This document shows, piece by piece, positions 1 through 50,463 of a stretch of 64,000 nucleotides of DNA (the stretch's first letter is position 1; each line of letters starts with the position of its first letter). The stretch lies in NCBI GenBank assembly GCA_963989245.1, contig OZ022358.1:20926883-20990882 (forward strand). The letters are read 5' to 3'. The notes under the pieces were generated by a model. It saw only the letters and a program-made list of their open reading frames with translations. It was not told where the DNA came from and made no database searches. Source of the DNA: Nansenia antarctica (Eukaryota > Chordata > Actinopteri > Argentiniformes > Microstomatidae). The position numbers were made by a program, and so were the translations under genes.

Positions 1-656
1 AAAACGTTCTCACAGTAAAAGAGGCGCTAATTTCTACTTGGTTGATATATGCCCTATTCTTTACTTACGTCTGTCCATGAATAACAGGTTTACATTTCGT
101 TTCCCTGGTAAGTGACATGACTTCATGCTCTCCTCAGGAAAAGACTCTGTGATGAGTGGAGGCCTGCCAAACATGCTCCCCCTCCATGCCCCCCACCCCC
201 TCCACCCCCTCTAAAGACACACACACACGCACACACGCACACATGCACACACAGATATGCATACACACACATACACGCACACGCGCACGCACACACACAC
301 GCACACATGCACACACGCACACGCGCACACACACATACATTCGTGCGCACCCAGGCACGCACACACGTACGTCTGCACACACGTACACACAGTTTCTACC
401 TTTAGTCTACCTTCAGTGTTTGTGTGCAGGTCTTCCGTCCTGTAGTGTTAGATGTACATGGATATGTGTGTGCTTGTTCAGTTTCCCTCTTGTTAAATGA
501 CCTCCAGCAACCAAAAAAACACAAAACATACATCTGTAATTGCCTTATCAGGCTAGTTCAGTACCTCTTTCCCTAGACTTAAAAAAATGATGTCGTTTTG
601 GAATCCATGAGAATATCTGGCAAGACTGTACCCTTTCTTTTGGGGAGTGGACCCCC

Positions 657-741
<85 letters not shown>

Positions 742-1068
742 CCTCTCTCTCTCTCTGCTGCCAGCTCTACTTTGTTGGCAGGAGTGACCCAAATAAAAGC
801 AGCAACATCCCTCATTGCAGGGAGAACACTTGGGTTCAATGAAGTGATACATTGAACTGAGTGTGTTCTCTCTCTCTTGCCCTCTCTCTTTCTCTCTCTC
901 TCTCTTAGCCAATTACGTAGTGTCCCGCATCCTTTCTTTCCTTTTTTTTGTCTCACACTTTTTTTTAATTTCCCCTCCTTCTTTCCTGAAGGCCTGGGTA
1001 AGCCCTGATAGGCTTGCTGGGGATAAAACCTGAGGGTTTGGGAGAGGAGAGGGACATTTGGGAGCAAG
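1..1068. other. Upstream region of eln with microsatellites
   Basis: No gene was seen before the eln start. It holds a (CA)n tract near 210-390 and a (CT)n tract at 661-757. A TATA-like GGATAAAA lies at 1021-1028, about 45 bases before the ATG, followed by purine-rich leader sequence. Whether this is the true core promoter cannot be decided from sequence alone. Confidence 0.5.
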
Positions 1069-37492
<36,424 letters not shown>

Positions 37493-38657
37493 GAGACAAC
37501 AGGAGGAAGTGACCTCATTAAAAAAGTGGTGCTACTGCATGATCCAGAATGTATTTTCTTTTCTTTCTTTTTTTTACTTGTCATGGAAGCCACTGTTTCT
37601 TACCATGCGACATGTTCAAGTTGGTTTTCATTTCAATGTGAACATCTGGCCAAACCAGAGCTCATGTTTTGATTCTTCAGAGAAACCGTGATCATTAAAG
37701 CCAGACCACAGAGTTTGACCCACTGTGACACAGTTCGAGTTGATTACATTCGCATTGCTCCTCATCTGTATCTCTGAGCGACTGTGAATCCTGCTCATGA
37801 AAAACACTGATGTTAAGGACTCCTATCGGGCTCCTTTAGACCTGTCTGTATTTGCTGACACACATTTAACAGGCTGCTCTGAAGCCTTGCTTTGGACACA
37901 TGAGGCTGGATACTTACTAAGCATTACTAAGCATTACTAAGCATTACTAAGCATTACTAAGCATTACTAAGTACCCTTTTCAGGGTCTTTTATAAGTAAC
38001 AAAACGAAGAACAAAGCTGAAACATGAAACTGTCCACATTTAACTGTATTGTTATTGACTTCTTTTCAACCTTGTTTCAGTGTAAACGCTTAGTAAGTCT
38101 GTCCCACGGTGTCTAGAGACATCAAGAGACGCACTGCTGCTATATTGGGGAGCTACGAAAGAAAACAAATTCAGTAGGAGCGATATCTTTAGAATGGTGG
38201 TTTGACCAACCACCATTTTAGATGTACGATGTCTGATACCTCCAAGGCAGTGTGTGTGTTGGTAGTGCCATGTGACTTGTGTGGTGGAGGTGCCTGAAAA
38301 TGTGCAAGTGTTTCTTCTTTTCTTTGGCTTTATTGAGAGTGCAACCTTGTCTGCATAAAGGATATTAATATGTTGGATGTGGCTTGTACATTTGCAGTTC
38401 ATGAAGGTGGAATATTAGGTAACATGATGACGATGCTCACCACAAACTGGGCTTCTACACCCTACTGTGTTACGCATTTGATAACTGCAGATAGTTTTGT
38501 CCTATTAATACTGACGCAGGTTTGTCTATTCACTCTGAACCTGAATAGTTCATTTGTACTTTATAAATTATGAAGTAGAAAAACAACTTTCTTTTGCCTT
38601 TTAATCTGTGTGAAGGAGCTTAAGTGCATTAAGACAACCTTTAATATTTTTGTTATT

Positions 38658-38719
<62 letters not shown>

Positions 38720-39017
38720 AGAATGTTTATCTTTTTCAATAATGTATACGTGCTTTTTTTTCTGCATTGTCTTTGCATTCTCTCTGACTCCAAAAATATG
38801 ATCTGTGATGTCATTAAGATGAGTCAAGTTTAATGAGCTTTGTCTTCTTGAGTATTATCTACCATCAATGGGCTTACCCCAGTGTTAATATCATTGAGCC
38901 CAGTCAAAGATAATCTGTGTTTTTAACAGTCATTTTTATGTGGCCTTTGAAGACAATGGTGCACTTTTTTTACACAGTACACAGTTCACCATTTTTAAGA
39001 ATCCTTTCGTAAATAAA
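37493..39017 (+). other. eln: eln 3' UTR
   Basis: About 1.5 kb from the stop to AATAAA at 39012-39017. It contains a TGGTGCTA word at 37527-37534 (miR-29 seed match), an 11-base tandem repeat (ACTAAGCATT type, 37915-37972), a 10-bp-stem hairpin at 38193-38217, and a (GT)n tract at 38660-38717. The polyA site is inferred; an earlier ATTAAA lies near 37694. Confidence 0.55.
38660..38717. repeat. (GT)n in eln 3' UTR
   Basis: About 29 uninterrupted GT units within the transcribed 3' UTR. Confidence 0.9.
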
Positions 39018-39229
39018 GAAATGACCTAAGTTCTGTGTAGAATCTTATCTTTTCATAGCAGATAAATACACACACACACACACACACACAACTCTACCTT
39101 CAAGTCCACTATGATATCTATAAAGAGAACCTTCAAAACTATAACTTACAAATAAGAAGTGCCAGACAATCGTTTTTCTCAAAGATCATAAACAATAATA
39201 TAAATAATGTTGACAGACAACAACAAATA

Positions 39230-41335
39230 ACAAATCCCCCAACACCCACAGAAATGTAATTCAACTAGTGAATGCAATGAGCTTGCATCCTTTTTTAACA
39301 ATTAAACCATAAGACAAGGCATTAGCTCTTCTGTGTCAGGCATGAAAAACATGTCTCCATTAACACCCCAAATAGGGCTGACATAACAACCATGTCACAA
39401 TGTAACACCATTGACTGCAAGACTCGAGATAAAATCACGTCACGTCTTAAACCATCCACCTGTGCCCTTGATATCCTGCCAACAAGCTTTTTAAAAAACA
39501 TCTTTAGCTGTGTGGCAAGCGAACTAATACAAATAAACAACATCTCCCTTTCATCAGGAATTTCCCCTGAAATCCTGAAAACTGCAGTTATCAAGCCTTT
39601 ACTAAAAAGGAACGGCCTAGACCCATTTGTACTAAACAACTACAGACCCATATCAAACCTTTCCTCTACAGGAAAAATAATTGATAGTAGTAATTGATAA
39701 TAATTGCCCACGTTCAACTTAGCAATTATTTGACCCAAAACGATCTCTTCGATGTTTTTCAATCAGGCTTTCACCCCCTACATAGCACTGAAACGGTCCT
39801 TATTAAGGTCCTTAATGACATTCATGTAAACACTGACTCAGTCTCAGCATCTCTACATGCTTCTATTGGGACACATCATAAAAAAGAACAACATTGCCTA
39901 CCACAACTATGCAGACGACACCCAAATCTACATAGCCCTCTCACCGAACGACTATAGTCCCATCGACAATCTCTGTAAATGCATTGAACAAATAAACGTG
40001 TGAATGACAAAAAAGCTTCCTCCAGCTAAACAAGGGCAAAACTGAGATGATTGTATTCTGTAGGATATTTTCATCATATCATATTGTAGGGATGTTATAA
40101 CAAATTATGGTCTTGAAGATACAGATGACAGATTCACATACAGTACATGAGTTGGTTTTCAGTTTTCAGAGACAAAGAAGTGCTGTTCAGTCATTCGTAC
40201 ACACTTAACTACATAAGCATCCTGTGTGAATGTTGAACAGTATAGTTCCAGGCCATGGCTCATGACCCTCCTCAGGATGGTTGTGAATCTCCTGAGAGAG
40301 GGTCTCTGTTGGAGCTCTTGCCAGCATCAGATGATAGAGGGTCCAACCTCCAAGTCCAAGTTCAACAACGCAAACAGAGCTTGTGATCTTGCTAGGGAGA
40401 TTCCCGTGACAGTATTATAGTAAGGACAGTAGGTGTATTATGTAGAATAGAAGAATCTATTATGTAGAATAGAATTGATGTGTTCTAAAGTGCATATAAG
40501 CGATAGGATGAGAGAGTTAGTTCTTTTATTTTTTTTCAGAGTGGGGCAGTCCCACTCATATTTTTCATTTTTTATTGACAGATACAGTAGAGATTTTAGA
40601 CAGGAAGGATGGGTGAGAGAGAGGAGGGATGACATGCAGGATATGTCCCCGGCCGGAACCGAACCGGGGACCCTGCGGTTACATGGTCAACGCTTAACCC
40701 GCCACGCCACCTAAGCGCCCCAGAGAGTTGGTTCTTACTCGTTGAAAGTTCCGTCTGGTTGTGTGTAATTAACTCATCATTCTGCAATGATTAGATGTTT
40801 TAATTCAATAAAAAGTAATTGAATGGCATCGATGGGCATGGACATTCTTCCTTTACCTTAAACTACGAAAAGAAACAAATCGGTGCACCTGACAAAAAAC
40901 TTGATTCTCTCTCTCTTCAAACTAAAAAACAGGTCAGAAATCTTGGTGTTATTCTAGACTCCAATCTAAACTTCAACAGCCACATAAACTCAATAACTAA
41001 ATCACCTGAAAAACATAACAAGAATGAGAGGTTTAATGTCCAAACAAGACTCTAAAAAGCTCATCCATGCATTTGTTTTGAGTAGACTTGATTATTGTAA
41101 TGGTCTACTAACAGGCCTATCTAAAGGGGCTGTTCCTAAATTTCAGCTCATCGAAAACGCAGCTGCTAGGGTACTAACAAAAATGAAGACATTTGAACAC
41201 ATTACACCAATCCTGAGATCTCTACACTGGCTCCCAGTCTCTCAGAGAATTTAATTCAAAGTACTCCTAATTGTATACAAATCACAAAATGTTCTTGGAC
41301 CGAAATACATATCAGATCTCCTCCCACCATAAAGC
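39230..41335 (+). mobile_element. Decayed L2-like LINE, split
   Basis: Plus-strand reading blocks keep RT motifs across several frames: LKTAVIKPLLKR and YRPISNLSS (39392-39690), FQSGFHPLHSTET (39750), and NYADDTQIYIALSPN-like sequence with shifts (39900). After a 740-base interruption come QVRNLGVILDSNLNF and SRLDYCNGLLTG...WLPV (40820-41254). It is a dead copy lying between eln and limk1. Confidence 0.75.
40540..40722 (-). mobile_element. tRNA-derived SINE, inverted
   Basis: Reads GGCGCTTAGGTGGCGTGGCGGGTT... with GGTTCGGTTCCGGCC (B box) on the minus strand, and ends AAAATGAAAAATATGAGTGG. It sits inside the decayed LINE, so it came later. Same family as 10132-10325. Confidence 0.65.
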
Positions 41336-41769
41336 GTTATGAAGACTAGCAGCAGTCCAGTTTGCCATACTATTCTGGGAATCGTCTACTTTTTTCAGCC
41401 GCAAGGTGAAACAGATACTCGCTCTCTCTGGCCAATTACCATCTGCCCTTAGCGTTGTAACGTGTTTAACGTTCAGAGTTCCTTTGCGGACACTGTGCTT
41501 CTCGTGAGTTACAGTCTGTGTCTATTCTTAGATTTACAGGGATAGAAGTGAAATGTGTCTGGAAAAAGGTCTTGGTGCACTTTTAACTATTGACCCCCCT
41601 ACATTATACTGTGGTGGAACTCTGCTGCCCCTGAATTTGCCCACAGCCTGGGGCAGAAATTTGCCTGTGGAGTAACTGGGGCATTCATAAAGAGATTAGG
41701 CCTGTGCAAGTGCTGATTGGTACAGAAGTGATTTATGTTCGGTTGCCTGACCTGGTATAATATACACAC

Positions 41770-41925
<156 letters not shown>

Positions 41926-42385
41926 TTACAGTAGTCATGTATCTACAGTATTTAGCCTTAGTAAGCGGGGTTGTGCATGTACTGTACGCTGCCTCAATAA
42001 GTATATTTTGAGGGGAAGGAGAGAAGAGTAACTCTATCTCCTGGGTTGGTGGAGCTCTACATACTAAAAGGCATTGAAGTGTTTGTCTGGGGGTTTGGTG
42101 TGTAGCTGTGGCCGGTAGAGGGAGACTGGGGTGAGCTGTTGGGAGTCACTGGGTCAGGGCTTCTCTCACACAGACAGAGAGAGAGCGGTGAGAGAGTTCA
42201 GAGCACAGGAAACGGCTGAGCGCATGGAGGAAAACACTCTCTGCTACCGGTCGCAGTATGTGCTAGTAGAGAACCCACGGCAGTTACGCTACAGCAGTGT
42301 AAGCTGCCCTCTGCACTCCGTTCTTCTCTTCTATCCTCTTCTCCTGTAGTGAGGTTGGGCGACTGGGTCGCTGTCGTGTGACAGT

Positions 42386-42429
42386 ATGTCAAGACGGGAC
42401 CAACGGTACCAGAGAGGAATGAAAGGAAG
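42386..42429 (+). CDS. limk1: Candidate limk1 exon 1
   Basis: Encodes MSRRDQRYQRGMKG and the first two bases of Arg, then GTAAGG. The phase (AG|G) joins exactly to the next LIM exon, making R-CCEC. It resembles no LIM sequence itself. It could be a true first exon of a short N-terminus, or a false exon next to a missing one. Upstream 42100-42385 may be 5' UTR. Confidence 0.45.
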
Positions 42430-42439
42430 GTAAGGACTG

Positions 42440-42502
<63 letters not shown>

Positions 42503-42532
42503 TGTCTGTGTCTGTGTCTGTGTCTGTGTCTA

Positions 42533-42627
<95 letters not shown>

Positions 42628-45024
42628 GTGTGTGTCTGTGTGTCTGTGTCTGTGTTTGTGTGTCTGTGTGTGTGTCTGTGTTTGTGTGTCTGTGTGTGTG
42701 TCTGTGTCTGTGTTTGTGTGTCTGTGTCTGTGTGTGTGTGTCTGTGTGTCTGTGTCTGTGTGTGTGTGTGTATGTGTGCACAGTTTCACATACGATATTT
42801 CAACATGACTGCTTCTTGCAACACATTGTGTTGTCTCCTAAAGAGCACACCGCAGTAGTATGTCAGTAGCTGCATAATTAAACATTCATGATGCTCTCAA
42901 TATCATCCATTGGTGAAGGCTTGTTTTGCCCAACGTTTTGACACAATAGGGTTCATTCTGTTAGTTCATGCCTGAATAAACACTTTCAGTGGGATTTGTT
43001 GTCTGGTCAGGTGTCCCAGCAGGCTTTAGTACAGTGTATGAGTAATGTTTTCAAAAGGAAGTCCAGTGGAGTGATACAGAGGGGGGTGGGGGGGGGGGTG
43101 GGGTGGGTAGGGGTGTGGGAGCATTGACGAGCAACATGACATTTTGACCTGGGTTATGACATCACACCGGGCGTTCGGTGGGCGTCTCTATCAGGTTCTA
43201 TTGTGTCTGGGAAGGAAGATCCTATGATTTATCAGTACCACAGGAAGAGGGTGATGAGGGAGTTTTGGGGATGGCGGGCGGGGGGGTGGGGTTATTATGT
43301 AAGGGGCCATGTCAACAGTCAACATTGGGGGAGGAGATAATTACTTTTGTGAGAAAAGCTGGGATTCGAAGGCTGGGAGAATTCCAGTGTTCTAGAGTGT
43401 TCTATGTGTGTGTGTATGTGTGTGTATGTCCAGATGTTGAAGTGAAGCAGAAACACAGATGTTGTTCAGCCGACGGGTCACACATCCGTCAGCAGAGGCA
43501 GAAAAACAAAGACAAGGACAGAAATAAAACCACATCTGTCTCTAACTGGTCTATTCTACATCTTAGCTCGTTCTTGTATATAGTTGTTCTGTCTATAATT
43601 GTTCTGTACTTTGGGCCGGCTGTGGCGCAGGAGGTAGAGCCGGCGTCTAATGATCGCAAGGTTGGCAGATCGGCGGTTCGAGCCCCGACTGGCCACACGT
43701 CGAAGTGTCCTTGGGCAAGACACTGCGCTTTGGAATAAGGCGCTATATAATAAATCAGTCCATTTACCATTTGTACTCAAGTATCAAGTGTGAACCCCAG
43801 GAAGAGTAGTGGATGCATGTGTAGCAGCTAATGTGGATCCTGATGAATACATAAACTAATAAATATTATGTCCTCAGATAATAGCAGAAGAGTAGCAGAT
43901 CTTATAGCTGTCTTATAGTATCATTACAGTTATAGATAACTTTAATATCTTATAGTAGCTGAGCTTATGTAGTAGTTGGCCTTTCATACTCTGCATATGA
44001 GTATATTATAGTGGAACTAGATCTGTTGGATCTATTGATAGATTCATAGTGTTTCTCGGCTTCATACTATTTCATACTGTTCAATGGCTTTCAAAGACAA
44101 TTTTTCTAAATGCTCTTGATAGCTTTTGTCATGGAATTAGTATAAAAGTAATATAGATTTTTGGCAATAGCAACATTTATCTACAGAGTATGCACGTATT
44201 TATGTTCAACAATAACACAAGGAGTGGTTACTAATCACAAAGAACGTACAGCGGTCAGCAAATGTCTCTTGCACAGGAAGAAAGCTGCGTTTTTTTTATC
44301 TCTACTTCCAAATATCTAATTCTCCATTGTAAAAACAGCGTTTTCATTCTCCATTGTGACTGTACGGTACATGACATTTACAGAAAAAGAGAGACAGGAA
44401 GCACGGTGCATTACTCTATCCAGGAAGTTTCCTCCCACTCCAGCGGTACTGTAGTGTCGGAAAGATAAGCTCGCCGATTGTTACACTGTGCTGTGGTATG
44501 CTCTGTCCAATATCAACCCTTAGCCCGCACCACCAACCACTTTGGTGTTTGCAGATCTTAAGGGACAGGACATGTATAAGCTGTATATGGTTCTCCCAGC
44601 TATCCTCTCACTGGGCTTCAGCAGGGCGTCCCACCATACAGATCTGCAAAAAAAAAACGACTGCATATACAATGCAGTCTGCGGATGTCCTAACAACAAT
44701 GCTCCTTTTTGGTCAATGTCATTTCCTTCTGGAATACCTCTGATGGAATGTTTTGGGACAACACAACATTCCATCAGCTTCAGTGGGGAGCCTCTCTGGA
44801 CCAGGGTCATGTGAGGTGGAGCGGTGGGGGTTGTTATAGAGTTTCCGTGGAGGATGTAAACAATCCTCCGGATTATGCGTTTCCATTTGACCTGGTGATA
44901 ATACCTGGCCCTGACCCTGACAGGTGATCACAGGGTGTCGTGTTCTCGCTCGGTGACAGGGCTCACGTTACTACGCTGGGAGTGAACGACTGACCAATCT
45001 CTTCCTAATCTCTCTCTCTCTCCC

Positions 45025-45112
<88 letters not shown>

Positions 45113-45577
45113 CCGGTAGGTGTTGTGAATGTGGCTGTATCCTGTGTCATTGGTATTACGAGCGCGAGGGCCAACTCTTCTGTAAGCGGCACTACTGGGC
45201 CCGCTACGGGGAACACTGCCACGGCTGTACAGAGGCCATCACTACGGGACTAATCATGGTGAGAGAGCACCACACTATACTGTACCTTGTAATGTTATAC
45301 AATACCAGTACTGTTACTGCATTTATGGGACAAACTATACAGTAAACTTCCTTTGGTATCCCCCATACCAAAGGAAGTTTACTGTATAGTTTGGCCCATA
45401 AATGGGGGGGGGGGGAGCCACCCACTCTCCCAGCCTTCCTCCTGAGAGGTCACAGTTTCCCAGCCTTCTGTTTGAGCGGGTCCCGGTTCCTCTTGATAAG
45501 AAGAAAAAGCGGTTTCATCTCCAGGTTTCAAAGCTAGGATTGATTTCCCTCCTGAAAACATGCTGAGATTACATGCT

Positions 45578-45616
<39 letters not shown>

Positions 45617-48600
45617 TCTCTCTCTCTCTCCCCCTCCCTCCCCCTCTCTCTCTCCCTCCCCCTCCCTCTCTCTCTCTCCCTCTCTCTGTCTCTCTCTCTC
45701 TCCCTCCCTCTCTCCCTCTCTCTCTCCCTCTCTCTCCCTCCCTCCCTCTCTCTCCCTCTCTCTCTCTCCCCCTCCCTCCCTCCGCCCCTCCCTCCCTCTC
45801 TCTCTCCCTCCCTTTCTCTCCCCTTCCCTCCCTCCCCCTCTCTCTCTCTCTCTCTCTGTGCAGGTGGCTGGAGAGCAGAAGTTCCACCCTGAGTGTTTTA
45901 CCTGCATGAGCTGTGGGATGTTTATTGGAGACGGAGACTCCTTCACGCTGGTGGAGCGCTCTAAACTCTACTGGTTAGTCTAGCACAGAGAGGCAGCTAT
46001 CCTCCTATTGGGCTTTAGCAGAGCGTCCACCGTACAGATCTTAAAAAAAACGACTGCATATACAATGCAGTTTGCGGATGTCCTAACAACAATGCTCCTT
46101 TTTGCTCAATGTGATTTCCTTCTGGAATACGTCTGCTGGAATGTTTTGGGACAACTCCGTTTATTTGTTTGAGTGGATGACGTCATCACTAAACAGAGAA
46201 TGTTATTGAATGGGAGGATGGTAGTGTATGAGGGGCCCCAGAAGTTGAAGAACCAGAAAGGTCTGGTTGGGGGTGAATGTTCCCTCTTATCCCCATGACT
46301 CTTTGTCTGTCTCTCTCTGTCCTGTAGTGGGCACTGTTTCACCAAGGGTGTGGTGTCTCCTGTGAGAGGACTGGACTCACCACTAACCAGGGGTCCCCAC
46401 TTGGTGGCGCTGGTCTCCCTCCCTCCCCAAGTCGACGGCCACCGAGGACTCACTGTGTCCACTGACGTCATGAAGGAGAAAAAGACGGCTGTCACAGTGA
46501 CGGAGTGAGTTTTCTGGGTTTAGGAGGGGTGATAAAGACATCAGTTAGTTTGTTTATGATAGAAGAGCATAGTTTGGGAAAGCTATTACAGTAACTGTTT
46601 ATTATCGTTCATCTAAACCACTCAACTTCCACGATACCCCCTCTCCCTCACACTGCCCCACCCAGTGGCGGACTCAGGCTGTTTGAAGGACAGGGGCGAA
46701 AAGAAAAAAAGGCCACCTACTGCACAACATGGGACCCCATCAGTGCACATGGTCAAGTTTAGACCATTGGAGGGGCACCAATAGGGCACGTCCTCTCATT
46801 TTCGCCACTCAAAAGGGCATTTTTGCCACTCAAAAGGGCACTTTAGTGGGACGTTTTTCAACTGTGGGGGGCACATGGTCAAGTTTAGACCATTGGAGGG
46901 GCACCAATAGGGCACATCCTCTTATTTTCGCCACTCAAAAGGGCATTTTTGCCACTCAAAAGGCTGACGTTTTTCAACCGTGGGGGCACCAGGAGGGGCG
47001 GTCGCCCCCCCCCCCCTCTCACCTCACCAATCAAGGACCCCAATTGAAATAAGCCAGTGGCTTTCTTGGGTTTTTATCCTATTAGTTTGACCTTGTATGT
47101 AATATGTACTTTCATGTACCTACTTCTGCAAACATTCTAATAAAGTTTTCAATCAATCAATCAAAACCTCATCCTACCTCTTCTCACCTCTCCCCCCCTC
47201 CTCCCACCTCAGACTGGAGCCAGTCCTCCTCACCCCTGACCTGTTGACCTCCATCCACGTTGGCGACAAGGTCCTGGAGATCAACGGCACCCCAGTCCAG
47301 AACATTCCACTGGATGAGGTAAGCCTCCACCCATCCACCTCTAAACCTAACCCTTTATATAAATAGAAACCGGTACCAGTCTACAGACACAAACCCTTGC
47401 AACCTTTTGAACAGGTCTCTCTTGTAAAAGGGATTTTAGAACTCAATTGGCGCTTTTCCATTGACCAGACCGGGACGGTACAGAACAGAGCATTTGTATC
47501 TTACCCGTACCGTATTTTCAGAAACGCTTCTCCACTACACACAACAGACCCGGAGCGAGTCGGGACAGTCCCCACTTCTGTTCGCTAGCTACACGTTGCT
47601 CACTGCGGGGTTCGACAGAAACATGGTAACATAATTGCTAAACAAGTTGTAAAATGAATTGGGGGGGACAATATCTTTAGCTAGCTAAAGTAACTAGCTT
47701 ACTATATTGTGGTCTTAGCAGTTGGTAAAAGAACAGGATTAAAATAAATATATATGAGCAATAACATATCGTGGGCTTGCTGCAGCAAGCACAATAACAA
47801 CCAAATTCTTCCGTCTGAAGCTACAATACTGGGACCATTCGTGATTGGGCTAATAGGCAGTCAAATACTAGGTGAACATGTGTGTAGGACACGAATAAAC
47901 TTGGGTTTCATGCATTTCAAGTGGCATCTTTGTAATCATGACGACGTAGTCATGTCTAAGAATGCATTTCACCATGTAGATTCCCAATATAGTGAAAATA
48001 CCTCCGCTCATCCGTGATCAGACTTAGCTGGGGTGTTGCAGCTGAAGAGTATCAAATAGAGTGCAAAAAAGCAGCATTTGCACACTCAAATTATGTGCAA
48101 AAAACTATGTTTATTGCAAGCTTTCGGTCTCAAGGCTCTCGGACCATTGTAAACAACAGCTGTATGACGCGTCACTATCAATCAAACCAATCAACGTTCT
48201 GCAGCGTCACATCGTAGCACGGATAGTACCTTTCGCTCCGAGTCAGGATGGCGCATAACTGTGTAAATAATATATAAAGAAAAAAAAAGAATACATATCC
48301 TTTATCAACAGATAAACCGTGTGATCCAGGACCCAAGCAGACCCCTACAGCTGACTGTAGAACACAACCCTATCTCCTCTGAGGACCCCCACCCCTCGGA
48401 CAACCCCCCGGATACCAGCGACTGTCCTGAACCCCGCGTTCATGCTAACCTCAAGGGTTCCCATGACCTCCCCAGTTTGGAGGAGGAGCCAGACTGGGAG
48501 CCAGACCCAGACCCAGAGAAGGGCCCAGATGAACCAGTCAGACACAGCATCTCGCCCCCTCAGAACCAGGGGACGATGAGACTGCGCTCCAGACACATCC

Positions 48601-50412
48601 TGTAAGACTGAGCAGTGACTCTCTAGAATCTTCTGAAACTGAACGGATGTTGGTCCAAACGCAGAGATATATTGTCAATTAATGCAGTAATTGTAAAAAG
48701 CTACTCAGACGAATGTCTACCGACAGGTACCTGCAGTAGACCTCCCCCCCCTCCCCTCCAACCCCCATCCAACATGTTCATTAGGTGTCTGAAGGCCTCT
48801 GGGAATGAGCTAGTCTTTATTTCCGTGGGGGCAGGGAGGTGAGATGTCTGGCAGTGGGCAAGTTTGTGTCAGCGGTAACAGGTCAAATGACCACAGCCCT
48901 GGAGCGTTGTCTGGCCTGCGCACAGATGGGTAGAGCAGTGGTCATTCGGTTGTTAAGTCGTGACGTGTTTCCGGGTCCAACGTTGGCTGAGGCGCTCTCT
49001 TCGAAATGCCGCAGTAATAATAATAATTTGTTATATTTGTATAGCGCTTTTCTGAGGCTCAAAGACGCTGACAATATGGGAAAAACGGGAAAGTGCTGTG
49101 TCCCTTGTTGTATGAATAGATCCGAGTCAAAAAAACGATTGAACTGTCATTCCACCGCTTAAGTACACTGGTACTCTGGTGCGGGGAATTTTTTATTTGG
49201 ACCCGGAAATTGCTAAACTTCACTTGTGACGTCAGACTTAACAACCGAATAGAGGTGTGTTCAAGAAAACGAGCAGCCCAAATGTCATGAGCGAACACTC
49301 ATGAACACTTCACGCCACCACAAAGACTAAGGTTTGTACGCTGTTCAAATATAGCCCTCTGTCTCACCTTCAGCATACGGTGGAGATACACCTAGTAATG
49401 TATCTCTTTTTGAGTTTTAAGAAACTCTATATGACTTCAAATGATCTGAATTACCAATGTCTCCCTCTCCTCTCCCTCCCCCCCCCCCCCCCCCCCCCCC
49501 CGACCCCAGGCGTAGCTGCAGTATAGATAAGTCTCCCCTCTCTCCCGGTGCTGTGCCGTTATTCTCCCAGCGGAGGGACATGATTCGCTCTGAGTCGCTG
49601 CGTATGGACCCCGGGGAGAAGGCCCACCGCATCTTCAGACCCTCAGACCTCATACACGGGGAGGTGCTGGGCAAGGGATGCTTTGGTCAGGCAATCAAGG
49701 TAAGGTACAGCACATACAGCCAACCAGGAACCCAGGAGTGTAATGTGCCATTTCATTACAGCCAATCAGTGTGTGAGACATTTAACCTAAGTGGTCATTT
49801 AAGTTCCTATGGGCACACATGGCAGGAGTAGGACTGTCCTGGTGGTGTCCTGACATTTTACTCATCATCATAGCCAACATATCAAAGTTATAGAATCAGG
49901 TAGATCATATTATCTCCATGGGGGATGTACGCCATAATACCATAGATGAAGACATGGTTGATGAAGACGTAACCCCCTGTATGTGTTGTCAAGGTGACGC
50001 ACCAGGTGACAGGTGAGGTGATGGTGATGAAGGAGTTGATCCGTTTTGACGAAGAGACACAGAAGACCTTCCTCAAGGAGGTGGGTGGGATATAACACCT
50101 ATGCTGTAGGCTTCAGGATTAAAGAGATGGTTCAATGCATTTCTAGATGGTGTTAGATGATGGTTATGTTGGCCATACATTTAGGATGACTGAGGCCTTT
50201 CATTTACCAGGACAAAGGAATGATATGATATGGCATATGAGAGATTAGACAAGACTTATGCTACCTGTATGCAGGTGAAGGTGATGCGGTGTCTGGACCA
50301 CCCCAACGTACTGAAGTTCATTGGGATCCTCTACAAAGACAAACGCCTCAACTTCATCTCTGAGTACGTCCAGGGAGGAACTCTCAGAGAAACCATCGAG
50401 AAAATGGTTAGT

Positions 50413-50463
<51 letters not shown>

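Noticed and set aside
661..757. Ser-Leu or Arg-Glu repeat proteins from (CT)n tracts, here and at 3427, 9851, 45010 and 45616
   Set aside because: Pure microsatellites translated in any frame; they act at most as polypyrimidine tracts.
37915..37972. CRISPR-like direct repeats in the eln 3' UTR
   Set aside because: An 11-base tandem repeat without spacers, in a vertebrate genome.
42440..42775. Cys-Val repeat ORFs from (GT)n tracts
   Set aside because: Simple repeat, open in all frames, no gene context.
44709..44931. Missing limk1 LIM exon
   Set aside because: Open frames here lack C-x2-C and H-x2-C ligands in LIM spacing.
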